Shown here: piece after piece, positions 48,444-59,661 of the stretch
How positions within the stretch are numbered: the stretch's first letter is position 1
How the letters are laid out: every line of letters starts with the position of its first letter
Origin: Candidatus Endomicrobiellum cubanum
GTDB lineage: Bacteria; Elusimicrobiota; Endomicrobiia; Endomicrobiales; Endomicrobiaceae
Length of the DNA stretch: 64,000 nucleotides
Assembly (NCBI GenBank): GCA_031269735.1
Contig: JAISYS010000042.1
Location: 1-64,000 of the forward strand
Direction of reading: 5' to 3'
The notes under the pieces: model-generated
Seen by the model: only the letters and a program-made list of their open reading frames with translations
Told to the model about the DNA's origin: nothing
The model's database searches: none
Position numbers and translations under genes: made by a program

Positions 48444-49403
48444 CTACTCATCTAATACTTTCATAAATCCTATTGTTGATTCATTAAACTCTGGCACAAC
48501 TACTTTTTCTTCTCTTTCACCATAATGTAAAACTTTACTCCCATAATATTCATGTGTAGAATATTTGCGCTGTAACATCTCATCTAAATCGAAGAAACTA
48601 TTTATATCTCGTCCAACAATCTCTACTACTTCATCTTTATCAGCTAAATGTACATCCTTAAAAATCTTAGAGGCATTAGAATAAATAGCTATATTTGCGT
48701 TGGCTTTCAAATCCTTCCAATCTAATTTTCTACTTTTTATAACGAATATAATTTTTAGTAATAAAGACGATGAATAAATTATTTGTCTATTGTGGTCTAT
48801 TATTTCAATGAAATCTTTGGCAGCCTTTTCATCTACAAATAACTTCACGCCTTTATACCTATTATCAAGAGCCTTTGTTTCTGTAATATTCTGAACAAGT
48901 ATATCAACATCGTAATCAGCTACTAATAAAGATATAAACTCTTTTAACTGCTGTGCATGACGAAGCTCGTCTAAAACTGTTCCATTATATGCTACCACCG
49001 CATAAGCAACAGTGCCATTGACATACTCTATCAACCCATCTTTGTGTATAGTACGTAATCCAAGTAAAGAATGAACAGAAGAAAATTCATCATATAATTG
49101 ATTCTTAAAATGTCTCATTCTTTCTTTTTCTCTACCTATGGTTAAAAGACTGACTCTTACTACAAACACACAATAAATAGGCATAAAAATATACCACGCC
49201 ACTATAAAATTAAAATAAACCCATAACAATAAAGGAGTTGCGGCTATCCCTAAGAAGGTTATTATTGGCATTAAACGCCCTTCATGCTCACCATAATAAT
49301 TATCTACGTCTAGCAGCATAGAAATCTTTGTGTCCGTCAAAATAACACCCCTCTGCAAATAAAATACCCTCTGACATAGCAAATAACTCATCTCTGAGAA
49401 CAC
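48444..49403 (-). CDS. membrane protein of the secretion operon
   Basis: Two TM segments then cytoplasmic domain; directly upstream of VirB4 cluster. Confidence 0.45.
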   Translation of the reverse strand: MFSEMSYLLCQRVFYLQRGVILTDTKISMLLDVDNYYGEHEGRLMPIITFLGIAATPLLLWVYFNFIVAWYIFMPIYCVFVVRVSLLTIGREKERMRHFKNQLYDEFSSVHSLLGLRTIHKDGLIEYVNGTVAYAVVAYNGTVLDELRHAQQLKEFISLLVADYDVDILVQNITETKALDNRYKGVKLFVDEKAAKDFIEIIDHNRQIIYSSSLLLKIIFVIKSRKLDWKDLKANANIAIYSNASKIFKDVHLADKDEVVEIVGRDINSFFDLDEMLQRKYSTHEYYGSKVLHYGEREEKVVVPEFNESTIGFMKVLDE

Positions 49404-49515
49404 TGTCTATATCACTTGTATCTATATGCGAATACTTAGATACTAATGACACATCAGAAAACCAAAACGATTCTAAAAAAGCTTCAATTAAGCCGCTTGT
49501 ATTTATAGTTTTCAA
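49300..49515 (-). CDS. hypothetical protein
   Basis: Short ORF overlapping 48444..49403. Confidence 0.3.
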   Translation of the reverse strand: MKTINTSGLIEAFLESFWFSDVSLVSKYSHIDTSDIDSVLRDELFAMSEGILFAEGCYFDGHKDFYAARRR

Positions 49516-49521
49516 TCAAAC

Positions 49522-52500
49522 TCATCTCTCTCTTACTAAGTTCAATCTGGCAGCTTGTCTATCCATTAAAGTATTGTAATAATCCCAACCATTTGCTTGT
49601 TTAGGGCCGACAAGTGTACTCACGTTTGTGTCCCTAAAATCAATTAATCGTTCAAATAGGCTAGAATGCTTAGAAAACCCAATGTTTCTCCAATCCTTAG
49701 CTGCTATTATAATCACATTGACTAGTAAGAATAGATATGTCACTTGAATAACTATCTGTATTAACAAACACACTGTAGTAGATAACTGCAAACTAGGTAG
49801 ATACATAGACAACTTATTAAATATGCTATTTACAAAGTTCATAAAACATATCAATAAGACTGTACACACATACCCAAAATAAGACTTGTTCTCCTTTCTT
49901 AAAAGTAACTTAAACACAAAAATACTAACCATTACCAATATAAAAACTGCTATAACTGCTAAAGGTTTAATAAAACTACCCAAAAACGTAATAATATATA
50001 AAATAGCAGCTATATATATAGCTGGAGTACCACCAGTTTCTAAGACAAATCTCGAAAAAGACGTAGGAGATTGTCTCATTACAACATCTCTGTGTGCCAT
50101 TGATAAACGAATCAAGTCTTCATTTGAAACTTCATATATCTCTAAACAGTCAGCTGATTGTGTGTTGAAAATCTTATTATGATACAGTGCTAAATCTAAA
50201 GCCATGCATTTAATGAATGTCTCATCAGTTACCTTGCCTATAAGAGTTTTATTTTTAGCTATATACTGTTTCATATGATTCGAAATTAAATCTATTCTCT
50301 TTATAATTTGCTCTTCTCTAATAGTCCTATTACACCATTGCGATTCTCCTACATTGGCAATAGTAAGCGGTGAATAAATTGGCACAGCCCAATCAACAGA
50401 AGGCGTTATATCGTACAATTCATATAACCCTAAAACATCTAATTCACCCTCCATGAAATCCAAACTATTAAAATAGGCGCTTACATTCCCTACAGTCTTT
50501 ATTCTACCCCCCTTTTGTATCTTTGTCGTATACGCATAAATATTATACTGTCTGTTATAATTATTCACATTCCATAAAAGGGCATCTATAAACGCATAAT
50601 ATGGAGAATAAAAGGATGCAGGAGTACCTGTTGAGGCAACTTGATATATATTACGAGTACCAGGGTCAAAAGTTATAAAAGTAGAATCAAATAAAGTATC
50701 CGTGCTAACGTATAACCCATCATTAACAGTTTCAATCCCCTCTTGCCCAACTGCAAAATGATTTTCATTATATGCGGCATAAATATCCTCTAACGATTTG
50801 AAGGTTGAAGAGGATAATATATCCCCAAATAAGTCTATCCAATGCATGTCTAACGAATCTAACTTCAGATACATCTTAGTCGCTATCTCAGGCTCTGTTA
50901 CTTCAACTACCCCTATCTCATTTCCTGATTCCCGCTTTTCTAAATTTAACATCTGCAGGTAAGAAGCTTCTTCCTGTAATAAATATTTATTTGCTTCATA
51001 ATAAGTTAAATCAAACACAGTAGGAACTAATAAAATCACAGACACAACTAGTAATAATACACCAAGACACTTAAATATAGTTCTAAACGACAAAGAATTA
51101 CCAGCAGCATCTAAATAGATAGTTATCATCCAAATTATAATAATAAATAGCATTATTAGTTTATATACGAAAAGCACTATATACTCTATGCCATCCATAA
51201 AAGCGAAATTTGGTATTTTTATATTTGTGTTAAAAGTACCAGATTTTAAAGATTCAATTAATTGCTCTAATTTATAAGCCATCAGCAATCCTTGCTGAGT
51301 TAGTCTCATACCTACATTTAAGCCTTCTTCTATTTTGTTTATATTCTCTATAGGAGCTCCTCTTAATACTTCCAAAATATTATTGATATATCTTGAAAAA
51401 TCTATACCACCTCTTGTTAAATCATACGAATATATAGATTTAAGAGCACTTAATGTAGATAAATTTTGAGTTGATAATTCAGCAACATCTAAATCACCAC
51501 TAAAAGCAGTAATTTGTTTTATTTCCCAGTAATCCCCTTCTATAGCCATCATATCTGATAAAACACTATCTACATTGTTAAAATCAGCTGGAATCTTATA
51601 GCTATCTCCATAAAAAGATAAAAACCCAGTATTATAGGGCTTATAGTTTGCTGTATGCAAAGTTGCATTACTTGCAGCAGGAATAACAACAACGCCACTT
51701 TCTGTCAATATATTACCGTAAATATCCATGTAAAGTGGAGAAGTCATATCTAAATTCAAATTATAACCAATTGGCATATTAGCTTCTAAATTCTTCAATA
51801 GCGCATAATTGAAAATAGTATTTTTATAAATCTTCTCTGCAGTTTCTATTGTTGGTAAAACAGGAGATGACATAAAAATGGGTTTAGGATTCCTAACATA
51901 AAATTGAACCTTAGAAAATAAAACTTTGTCTCTATATATACCAGATACTACGGCTGCTGACTGTAACACAGAATATTGCTTTGCTTCGTCATCTTCTAAT
52001 GATAGGTATTTTTTGATATCATTTGTTGACAATAAAATACCATTAAAAGGAAAAAGACCTTGCTCTCCTGATTCATTATACTCAGCAACGTTAGAACTTA
52101 TAAATTGACTATATACTTGCTTCTCAGCTGATTTGAACAATTCATAAATGCTAGTAGTAAAAGTATCTTTTACTTTAGTCCATAGTTGGTCTAACCACGA
52201 ACCAGTATCAGAAGCAGCATCAATATTATCTAACCTAGATATAGCAACATCTCTCATATCTGCTAATTCAAACAAATTATAAAAATTATCGTCCAAATAT
52301 AAAACAATATCTTTATCCGCATTCATTAAGTCTTTTAATGTAGCTACTCTTAGGGCTCCTGTTCTTCCCGTATTAAAATAGTCCACAGCAGCTTCCACAT
52401 TTGTATCTATATATAGAGCTTTTCTGTGAAATCCAAAATTATAATGAAACCCATTAATAAAGTCCTCATTCGATGATAAATTTATTGTCATGGGGTCATA

Positions 52501-53886
52501 CGTGCTGGTTTTCATAGGCACGTACATAGCAGATAATGAAATTCCTTCTAGTATGTCACTGGACAACTTTGACGAAGTCACATCAAAGAAATGCTTAAAG
52601 GGCTTACCTATAGTAGACACATCATAATTAGCTAACGAATCAAAAACATTTATATTAGCTAGGCTTGTATAGACTTTAGCTAAACTATTGAAATCAGATA
52701 ACTCTTCACCTAAGTCAAGCTCCTTATTCCACATAGTTTCTAGCTCATTTGAATATAAAAAGTCTAACCCTCTTCTAACAGATAATAATCCTTGTAAATA
52801 TAACTGTAGAGACGCGTAATCTTGATTCTTTACATAAGGAGCTATTTTTGTTATATAAACTGTAGAATAATAACTTAACTCGTTTACAGTCGCTAATAAA
52901 GCAATATAGGCTTCACTGTTTATAGATGTCATAATCCTAGAAGAAGTAAAATAAGGCACTACTGGAAAGAATAAACTTGTAGCTACATTTTCATATATCA
53001 AAGAGTAAACATTTTCATTCACACCATACTCACTTGGATTAAATTGAGTTAAAGCAGCTAGATACTTAACTCTCGATTCAAATGTTAGCATATTTTTCAT
53101 GCCATCATCTGTTACCTGTACACTCAGTAACGAATTAAAATCATCTAAAGCAGTCTCTAAAACTGAAGTAGATACTCCTAAACTTAAATCATCCGTATTT
53201 GTCATTTCAGCTATATTTATCTCTGTCGTTGCTTGTGAGTTTGGTAACTTTAAAAAAGAGTAAATTTTATATCTTTCCCAATCTGTAAGACTGTATGCAA
53301 CTGAAAAATCAAAACCACTTAGCCCAGCCCACGCTTTTTGTGCAGACACAGCAGCTTTATCTAAATCTGACGTAGGGTTAGCATTGATTAGGCTAGCTTC
53401 CCAATCTGATTTAACCTTAATGAGCTCGGAAGTTATTCTTTCACTTAAAAATATATCCAAATTTTCTTTTAATACTATACCTACATCTTCGTCCACCCAG
53501 TAATTTATTAAAGACTCTGCAACTGTTGAACTAATGTCATTTCCAAATGATTCCTTAAAATACGTAACTAAGCCCTCTACATTATTCGTAAATCTGGAAA
53601 ACTCCTCACGTATAGCATTACGAAAATTAATATAATCTATTTCATTATTATTTCTACGCACACGTACATTATTCAAATCTACTACTTGATTATTTTCTAA
53701 TCCTTGTAAGAAGAGTAAGAAATCAACTCTCTCTCCTGGACTCATTGTAGCATAATCAATATAACCATCAGGTCCCTCAACTACCATATAAGTCGCGTCA
53801 GAAGAGCCGACTAACGTATATGCTGCATATAAATTGGTACTGTATATAAAAAATATAAATACCAATATAAAAAATACCTTTCTCAT
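49522..53886 (-). CDS. very large secreted/membrane protein (1454 aa), VirB6-like C-terminal TM region
   Basis: Signal peptide; two clusters of TM helices near aa ~870-960 and the C-terminus. Confidence 0.5.
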   Translation of the reverse strand: MRKVFFILVFIFFIYSTNLYAAYTLVGSSDATYMVVEGPDGYIDYATMSPGERVDFLLFLQGLENNQVVDLNNVRVRRNNNEIDYINFRNAIREEFSRFTNNVEGLVTYFKESFGNDISSTVAESLINYWVDEDVGIVLKENLDIFLSERITSELIKVKSDWEASLINANPTSDLDKAAVSAQKAWAGLSGFDFSVAYSLTDWERYKIYSFLKLPNSQATTEINIAEMTNTDDLSLGVSTSVLETALDDFNSLLSVQVTDDGMKNMLTFESRVKYLAALTQFNPSEYGVNENVYSLIYENVATSLFFPVVPYFTSSRIMTSINSEAYIALLATVNELSYYSTVYITKIAPYVKNQDYASLQLYLQGLLSVRRGLDFLYSNELETMWNKELDLGEELSDFNSLAKVYTSLANINVFDSLANYDVSTIGKPFKHFFDVTSSKLSSDILEGISLSAMYVPMKTSTYDPMTINLSSNEDFINGFHYNFGFHRKALYIDTNVEAAVDYFNTGRTGALRVATLKDLMNADKDIVLYLDDNFYNLFELADMRDVAISRLDNIDAASDTGSWLDQLWTKVKDTFTTSIYELFKSAEKQVYSQFISSNVAEYNESGEQGLFPFNGILLSTNDIKKYLSLEDDEAKQYSVLQSAAVVSGIYRDKVLFSKVQFYVRNPKPIFMSSPVLPTIETAEKIYKNTIFNYALLKNLEANMPIGYNLNLDMTSPLYMDIYGNILTESGVVVIPAASNATLHTANYKPYNTGFLSFYGDSYKIPADFNNVDSVLSDMMAIEGDYWEIKQITAFSGDLDVAELSTQNLSTLSALKSIYSYDLTRGGIDFSRYINNILEVLRGAPIENINKIEEGLNVGMRLTQQGLLMAYKLEQLIESLKSGTFNTNIKIPNFAFMDGIEYIVLFVYKLIMLFIIIIWMITIYLDAAGNSLSFRTIFKCLGVLLLVVSVILLVPTVFDLTYYEANKYLLQEEASYLQMLNLEKRESGNEIGVVEVTEPEIATKMYLKLDSLDMHWIDLFGDILSSSTFKSLEDIYAAYNENHFAVGQEGIETVNDGLYVSTDTLFDSTFITFDPGTRNIYQVASTGTPASFYSPYYAFIDALLWNVNNYNRQYNIYAYTTKIQKGGRIKTVGNVSAYFNSLDFMEGELDVLGLYELYDITPSVDWAVPIYSPLTIANVGESQWCNRTIREEQIIKRIDLISNHMKQYIAKNKTLIGKVTDETFIKCMALDLALYHNKIFNTQSADCLEIYEVSNEDLIRLSMAHRDVVMRQSPTSFSRFVLETGGTPAIYIAAILYIITFLGSFIKPLAVIAVFILVMVSIFVFKLLLRKENKSYFGYVCTVLLICFMNFVNSIFNKLSMYLPSLQLSTTVCLLIQIVIQVTYLFLLVNVIIIAAKDWRNIGFSKHSSLFERLIDFRDTNVSTLVGPKQANGWDYYNTLMDRQAARLNLVRER

Positions 53887-53903
53887 GTTAACTCCTTTTA
53901 TGT

Positions 53904-53931
53904 AGGAAAGGACTAATATTAGTCCTTTCCT
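53904..53931. repeat. perfect 28-bp palindrome overlapping the stop codon of 53919..55364
   Basis: AGGAAAGGACTAAT/ATTAGTCCTTTCCT. Confidence 0.7.
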
Positions 53932-55364
53932 GCCTCTGTACTATCCGATGTCGAATCTTCTTTTATGCTAGTTGATATCCCTTCCTTATACGTAAATTTC
54001 AACTTACCATCTTTAGACTCAAAAGTTAACTCGTTCACAGTCTCTCCAAACAGGATAGTTTCAACTGTATGCAGTTGTCCACCTGAACTATAAATTAAAC
54101 CCCTCACAGGACACTTACCCGTAAATTTCGTTGCAACGTCACCTGGAAACGTCAAATCGCCATCGCTGAATGTACCTTTTACTACAACATCATCTTGTGC
54201 ATATATAGTCACAGAATTACTAGTTACAAATCCAGAACCATTGTCGTTATCTACTCCTCCTGTAGCTTCTATCTCAGAAAATTTAATAGTTGTAGTACGT
54301 GCACTAGATAAAGTAGAAGATGTCGAGGGTACTACAGCACTCGTTGGAATAGAAGCAACAAGAGTTTTGGGTTGAATAGTCTCTTCTGACGATACAACTT
54401 TCGTAAACGTAACGACAACACGTAACCACCAATCTTGACCAGGATTTATAGTAGTCTTTAAAGAGAAATCCTCCAGGGCTTTTGCAAAAGCAACCTGAAA
54501 TATATTACCATTGGTAGAAGTACGCCTATGTTGATATGTTAAATCTGGCTTACCTAACGCTAGAGAAGCTACAATAGTCGGTTCCCATCCTGAACTATCA
54601 GCATAGGTTTCAAATTCTCCCTTAAAACACTCCATTAACCATGTTTCTATTCCTTGTGCTACAGTATCTACATGAGACTGTCCTGCATCCCTGATATCTG
54701 GGTAAGTAGCTATTATTCGATTGTAAGCCTCCTCTGCAACAGAATTTATAAACTTATCATAAGGCTCAACTGCTGAGGCTGTCATAAAAGTCGGCCGACC
54801 TATAGAACCTGTTATTCTATCAAACATAGCTACTGGGTCTGCTGCCAACAAAGTACGCGTGAATATTGTAGACCCCGCATCTACAACTTTCATAGCTACA
54901 TCTCTATAGTAGCCATTATAAATAAATGCTCCTATAATTACTGCAAGAATCATCTGTGGAATGGCTGTAATCCAATACTGCTTAGCAGGCTTAGCGTAAT
55001 CATCAAAATCAGTTAATGTCTTAATATTTGGCAAAAGACGCATAACGGTTTTTGAAATAGTGCCCATGTGAATACCCTGTACATTCTGAAAATCAGCTTT
55101 TATAGCTCCTATGAAGCCCTGCTGTTCCGATTCTTTATGTGCCGCGTCTACTTTATCCCAAAACTTTGGAAAGGCACAATAAGCTCCTGCTAGCACATTT
55201 TTTAGCATAGCTGTCATTATAATGAAAAATGCAGTTCCAGATAGCACTATAACAAAAAACCAGTCAACTACCTCAACTACGTTACCTAATTGGTCTATAG
55301 CACCCTGAAATCTTGGATTGTATAAAATATCATCATGAACAGGATTATTCTCCATATAATTCAC
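53919..55364 (-). CDS. membrane protein of secretion operon
   Basis: Two TM segments plus extracellular beta-rich C-terminus. Confidence 0.5.
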   Translation of the reverse strand: MNYMENNPVHDDILYNPRFQGAIDQLGNVVEVVDWFFVIVLSGTAFFIIMTAMLKNVLAGAYCAFPKFWDKVDAAHKESEQQGFIGAIKADFQNVQGIHMGTISKTVMRLLPNIKTLTDFDDYAKPAKQYWITAIPQMILAVIIGAFIYNGYYRDVAMKVVDAGSTIFTRTLLAADPVAMFDRITGSIGRPTFMTASAVEPYDKFINSVAEEAYNRIIATYPDIRDAGQSHVDTVAQGIETWLMECFKGEFETYADSSGWEPTIVASLALGKPDLTYQHRRTSTNGNIFQVAFAKALEDFSLKTTINPGQDWWLRVVVTFTKVVSSEETIQPKTLVASIPTSAVVPSTSSTLSSARTTTIKFSEIEATGGVDNDNGSGFVTSNSVTIYAQDDVVVKGTFSDGDLTFPGDVATKFTGKCPVRGLIYSSGGQLHTVETILFGETVNELTFESKDGKLKFTYKEGISTSIKEDSTSDSTEAGKD

Positions 55365-55408
55365 CTACTTCAATATAACAGCTGATACTTCCATATTGAA
55401 TTATAATA

Positions 55409-55828
55409 CTATATGGCTAATAATACTCCTTGTACTGCTGTAAACAATAATACAACCAACATAAGCACGCAAAACACTATAACGCCTAATAAATTGCCGC
55501 CTCCAGAATAACCAGAACTCTGCTTTGTTACGTGCATCATATAAAGATAATTACCCCACAAGCCTAACGCTAATGGTAACATAATCATACCACTAATATA
55601 ATTAATTGGCATCAACCAACCTATGATACATGAAATAACAAAATATATAGAAGCCTGCATATACATCTTTCTATAAATAAGCCATGCTGTTCCAAAAAAG
55701 AAAGCAGCCCAATTCCAAGTAGCTTTATTCTTTTGTCTCATATACTCAAATTTTTCCAAGTAATAACGCGAATTTTTACCTACCAGTGCTTCTATATCAA
55801 CAGTTTGCTGACTAAACATAAAGTACAC
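55409..55828 (-). CDS. DUF2628-like membrane protein
   Basis: KATWNWAAFFFGTAWLIYRKMYMQA. Confidence 0.65.
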   Translation of the reverse strand: MYFMFSQQTVDIEALVGKNSRYYLEKFEYMRQKNKATWNWAAFFFGTAWLIYRKMYMQASIYFVISCIIGWLMPINYISGMIMLPLALGLWGNYLYMMHVTKQSSGYSGGGNLLGVIVFCVLMLVVLLFTAVQGVLLAI

Positions 55829-58800
55829 TCACCTCCCTAGTATGCCTACTACTGCTCTAGTAATCCAAGCTATAATTTCTAAAATCAATCCGTTTTGAAA
55901 TAAACCAAACCCTATAAGTGCTACAACACATCCAATTGTCAGTTTACCTATATTAATAGTTTCCACTGTCTGCCTACCAAATGTTAAAAACTTATATGGG
56001 TCAAATACTTTGTTACAAAAAACTCTCCAAGCCTTTACATCAGCTATCATTACTAACCCTAACAATAGCAAGAAAAAGAAAAAGAATATTCTTGGCAATA
56101 TACTTATGACAACTACAACACATACTGTAATAATATCATCTAAATGCGTTACAAATCCATAAAATGTAAAGTTATCCCAATCAAATGCTCTTTTTACTTC
56201 ACCTTCTGTTAATTCTGGTTTATTTTCCTCCCCTATTTCGCCTGCTACTGATGTAAATACTTGTCCTGCGTAGCTAAATATTTTTATTCCATACGTTTGA
56301 AATATAAGTCTAAATATACTATCAGAATCAGCACTAGTTGACCCTATAATCACTCCCCCTGCATCAGGAGAAAAAGAAAGAACTTGCATATCGCCATTAG
56401 TTACTTTATATACACTCATAGTGCCATAGTAAATGCTACTTCGTAAAAGAGCTGTAAATGACTCCCACGTATGCAATTCACTCTCTCGTAATAAATAGGA
56501 TACCGCAATTGGAGCAGTCCTTATTTCCATAGAAGGCATAAGTGAACGTTCTATAGTAGCTGTATTGCTATTCAATGCAGCGTTGTACACTTGAGTTACA
56601 GACTCGCTAACTCCAGGTCTTCTTTTAACGTAATCTTTTGGAAATAATCCATACTCAAGAGTAACAAAATCTCTATTAGCGTTTTTATAACTAAAGATAT
56701 TTAGATTCATATCAATAAATTTACCATCTGGTCTAATATAAAACGGAAGAAATGTATCAGCATAGTAAGCTGATTGAGAAAACTCAGATATTCGTTTTGG
56801 TTTATACACATAACCATCACCTGTATAAGTTATATCTGTAGGATTCGTAGTCGTAGCGTTTGAATCTGGCAGTAGAAAGGAAGAATAAACTAACCAATCG
56901 CTTGGCACATCATAAAACAACTGATTCTTAAACATAGTACGAGCTTCACTGTCCGTAACTGTTACATTCGGATTTTTTAACTTAAATGTAAATATGCTAT
57001 CGACACTTGTTACACCTGTCATATTACGATATATCAAATAATTAGCTAATTTATATGAAGAGCTTAACACTATGTTATTATTCGCATCTACAGTTATTCT
57101 TTCATCTGTATTATTAAAAGGCAGAGACACAGGTTTAGTATTCTCCAAACCCCAAGTATGGCGCAAATTAGAAATAGACACAACACCATTCTCGTCCGTA
57201 AATAATAGATACTGTGAAGTCCAACCAATTACTGCTCTATAGTCAATAAAAATTTCTCCATTAGCTTCGTAAACAAGTTTGGTGTTTTCTGGTACGTCGT
57301 AAACGGTATTACCATTTATTATCCGATTATGCTCTTCATCTATATAAATATTTTGAGTATCTGAGTACAATAACCAAGTATAATCATTAATTCTTTCTAA
57401 TCCAGTAATCCATTGCTTGTTTAACAGATAATCATAAGAAACTAATACTTCATCGCCATCTCTTCCAAGAGCTGGAAATGTTTTTATTGGAACAGAACCT
57501 TCTATTTGCGCTAATCCTACATCGAAAAATGTATTTAATGCTTTATCTAAATCAACCCCATTATAAGGGATATTTAATATATTTGTCTCCGTACCATCAG
57601 CTTCCTGTATTCTATCTCCCACAATACTTTCATCTATGGTAACTGACCCACGTTGTTTAATAGTAGCAATAACTTTGTATATCATAGGTATTAAATCATC
57701 TAAAGGGCTAAGATATATTCTTTCATTCACACTAGTTAAACTTGTCCTTTTTCTGTCTATATCTACATATGCTATATCATTACTGCTCAAAAAAGGCGTT
57801 CTAGTAAATTTATTATTTTCTTCTCCAATATGATAATATCCACCGCCTTGTTGAATTAAAAAATTAGAAGGAGAATCAAGAGGATTAACCGTGTTTATTG
57901 TGATTAAACCGTCTTGTGTTAAAATGCTACTAGGTAAATTAACCGGTATAACAAAATGATAATAACCGTCCTCTTCACCCAAATAATAGGCACCTTCTAA
58001 CTTATCAGTAGATAAATCATTGGGACTAGTAGATACAATTAAATTATTTACAGGCGTCCCTGCCCTATCTACAAATCTTGTTTTATCTGCTACAATCTTT
58101 ATAAAATAATCATAATGTGTAGCGACAGAGTAATTTGGCGTAATGCTTACGATTTTGACGATATCTTCTCTTTCCTGTACACTAGTAGGATAATATCCTA
58201 AATCTAATATAGATTTATCATAAGTAAATGTAATATTCTTAAAGGTATCTCTTGAATCTATATCCTTAACCCTCATTAAAATTAATAATGCAGTGTTTAA
58301 GTCACAAGGTTTTGTAAAACTATAGTTAACATCTACTATTCCTCGCGCTAATAAATACCTAACAGCATCTAATTCTATACTTGGTAGGGAATAAGGTAAA
58401 ACTCTACCATAAACTTCCAATAAATAAGCTTCTTCCATATCAGTTAAAACTGGCTCTCCATACCTATCCATAAATTTTTGAACTAATAAACAAAACTGCG
58501 CTAATGTTAAATTAACATCTGACTCATTTTCAGATATAATATAATCGTCTTTAGCTCTCTGCCAATATCTCTCCGCATTTACACGACTAAGAAAAACTTT
58601 GGTTAGTCCTTGACTTACATCAACAGTATTTATATTTATAGAAAGCATTGATGCGAATGGGGATGAAGGTAGAGTATAATCTCCGGCATAAGATTGACTA
58701 TACATATCAATATATTGTACACCAATAGCTCTATAAATGTTCATTATCGCCCATTTTTTACTTATATTGCTACTTGGTTGTTTTACAACTGAATAAGATG

Positions 58801-59263
58801 AAGGGAAAACAAATTTATCACTTATTAATAAAGAATCAAACCCTAAAATCTCTAAAGCTCGCTCTGCTACACCTTCTTGATTTATAACATCTTTACGCAA
58901 ATTATTTTGTGTTAATATCCACGAGCCATCATACACAGCACCAAATTTATTTTTAACATATACAAACGGTTTTAAGTCTGGAATTTCCTCTACAGTAGGA
59001 TTATAATAAATGTTAAATAAATTATTATTCTCATCCTCAGGGTCTAACATTGCATTATTAACAGACTCTAACATTGTTACTTTAACATTATCAAATCCAA
59101 CAGCCTCTCTTTGACCAAAATCTGTTACTAGTATCTGCTGACTATTACACCCAGTAGCAACAGTTGATTCTCCTTCAAATGTAATTATGGTTTCAGCAAA
59201 TAAAAATGATGGAATACACAACATAATGATTACACACATAATGACATAGATATATTTCATCAT
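55829..59263 (-). CDS. large surface protein (1144 aa), possible SLH-like N-terminal region and C-terminal TM anchor
   Basis: Signal peptide; segments like LLARGIVDVNYSFTKPCDLNTALLILMR; C-terminal TM helices. Confidence 0.45.
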   Translation of the reverse strand: MMKYIYVIMCVIIMLCIPSFLFAETIITFEGESTVATGCNSQQILVTDFGQREAVGFDNVKVTMLESVNNAMLDPEDENNNLFNIYYNPTVEEIPDLKPFVYVKNKFGAVYDGSWILTQNNLRKDVINQEGVAERALEILGFDSLLISDKFVFPSSYSVVKQPSSNISKKWAIMNIYRAIGVQYIDMYSQSYAGDYTLPSSPFASMLSININTVDVSQGLTKVFLSRVNAERYWQRAKDDYIISENESDVNLTLAQFCLLVQKFMDRYGEPVLTDMEEAYLLEVYGRVLPYSLPSIELDAVRYLLARGIVDVNYSFTKPCDLNTALLILMRVKDIDSRDTFKNITFTYDKSILDLGYYPTSVQEREDIVKIVSITPNYSVATHYDYFIKIVADKTRFVDRAGTPVNNLIVSTSPNDLSTDKLEGAYYLGEEDGYYHFVIPVNLPSSILTQDGLITINTVNPLDSPSNFLIQQGGGYYHIGEENNKFTRTPFLSSNDIAYVDIDRKRTSLTSVNERIYLSPLDDLIPMIYKVIATIKQRGSVTIDESIVGDRIQEADGTETNILNIPYNGVDLDKALNTFFDVGLAQIEGSVPIKTFPALGRDGDEVLVSYDYLLNKQWITGLERINDYTWLLYSDTQNIYIDEEHNRIINGNTVYDVPENTKLVYEANGEIFIDYRAVIGWTSQYLLFTDENGVVSISNLRHTWGLENTKPVSLPFNNTDERITVDANNNIVLSSSYKLANYLIYRNMTGVTSVDSIFTFKLKNPNVTVTDSEARTMFKNQLFYDVPSDWLVYSSFLLPDSNATTTNPTDITYTGDGYVYKPKRISEFSQSAYYADTFLPFYIRPDGKFIDMNLNIFSYKNANRDFVTLEYGLFPKDYVKRRPGVSESVTQVYNAALNSNTATIERSLMPSMEIRTAPIAVSYLLRESELHTWESFTALLRSSIYYGTMSVYKVTNGDMQVLSFSPDAGGVIIGSTSADSDSIFRLIFQTYGIKIFSYAGQVFTSVAGEIGEENKPELTEGEVKRAFDWDNFTFYGFVTHLDDIITVCVVVVISILPRIFFFFFLLLLGLVMIADVKAWRVFCNKVFDPYKFLTFGRQTVETINIGKLTIGCVVALIGFGLFQNGLILEIIAWITRAVVGILGR

Positions 59264-59649
59264 TTTTCCTTTACATTTAATGTTATCTCCATAAAATAAG
59301 GGATATCATATCCTATCTCCTGTTTATTTACAGATACTTCATAAAACTTTAGTATAGAAGCAGTTTGAAGTACCTCATCTAAAACTGGCTCGAATATACT
59401 AGCTACAGATACAGTTACAGATTTATGCTTACCTTCTCTCACAGCTTCTGTGGACTTGTTTAAGAACTCTATTAGGTTAGCTTTTAACTTTAATTGATAT
59501 GTGGTAGCGGCATCTTCGGCTTCTAATTCTGTAGAATCATCATTAGTCGCTCTCTTTAATAAAGTATATAATTGGTCTTTTATTGTAAGCTTCTGTATCG
59601 GTGTATTATCATCTACATCCACAAATGTGAATAAACGCTGCTTTGCCAT
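59260..59649 (-). CDS. hypothetical protein
   Basis: ORF, operon overlap. Confidence 0.45.
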   Translation of the reverse strand: MAKQRLFTFVDVDDNTPIQKLTIKDQLYTLLKRATNDDSTELEAEDAATTYQLKLKANLIEFLNKSTEAVREGKHKSVTVSVASIFEPVLDEVLQTASILKFYEVSVNKQEIGYDIPYFMEITLNVKEK

Positions 59650-59661
59650 ATTTGAATCCTT

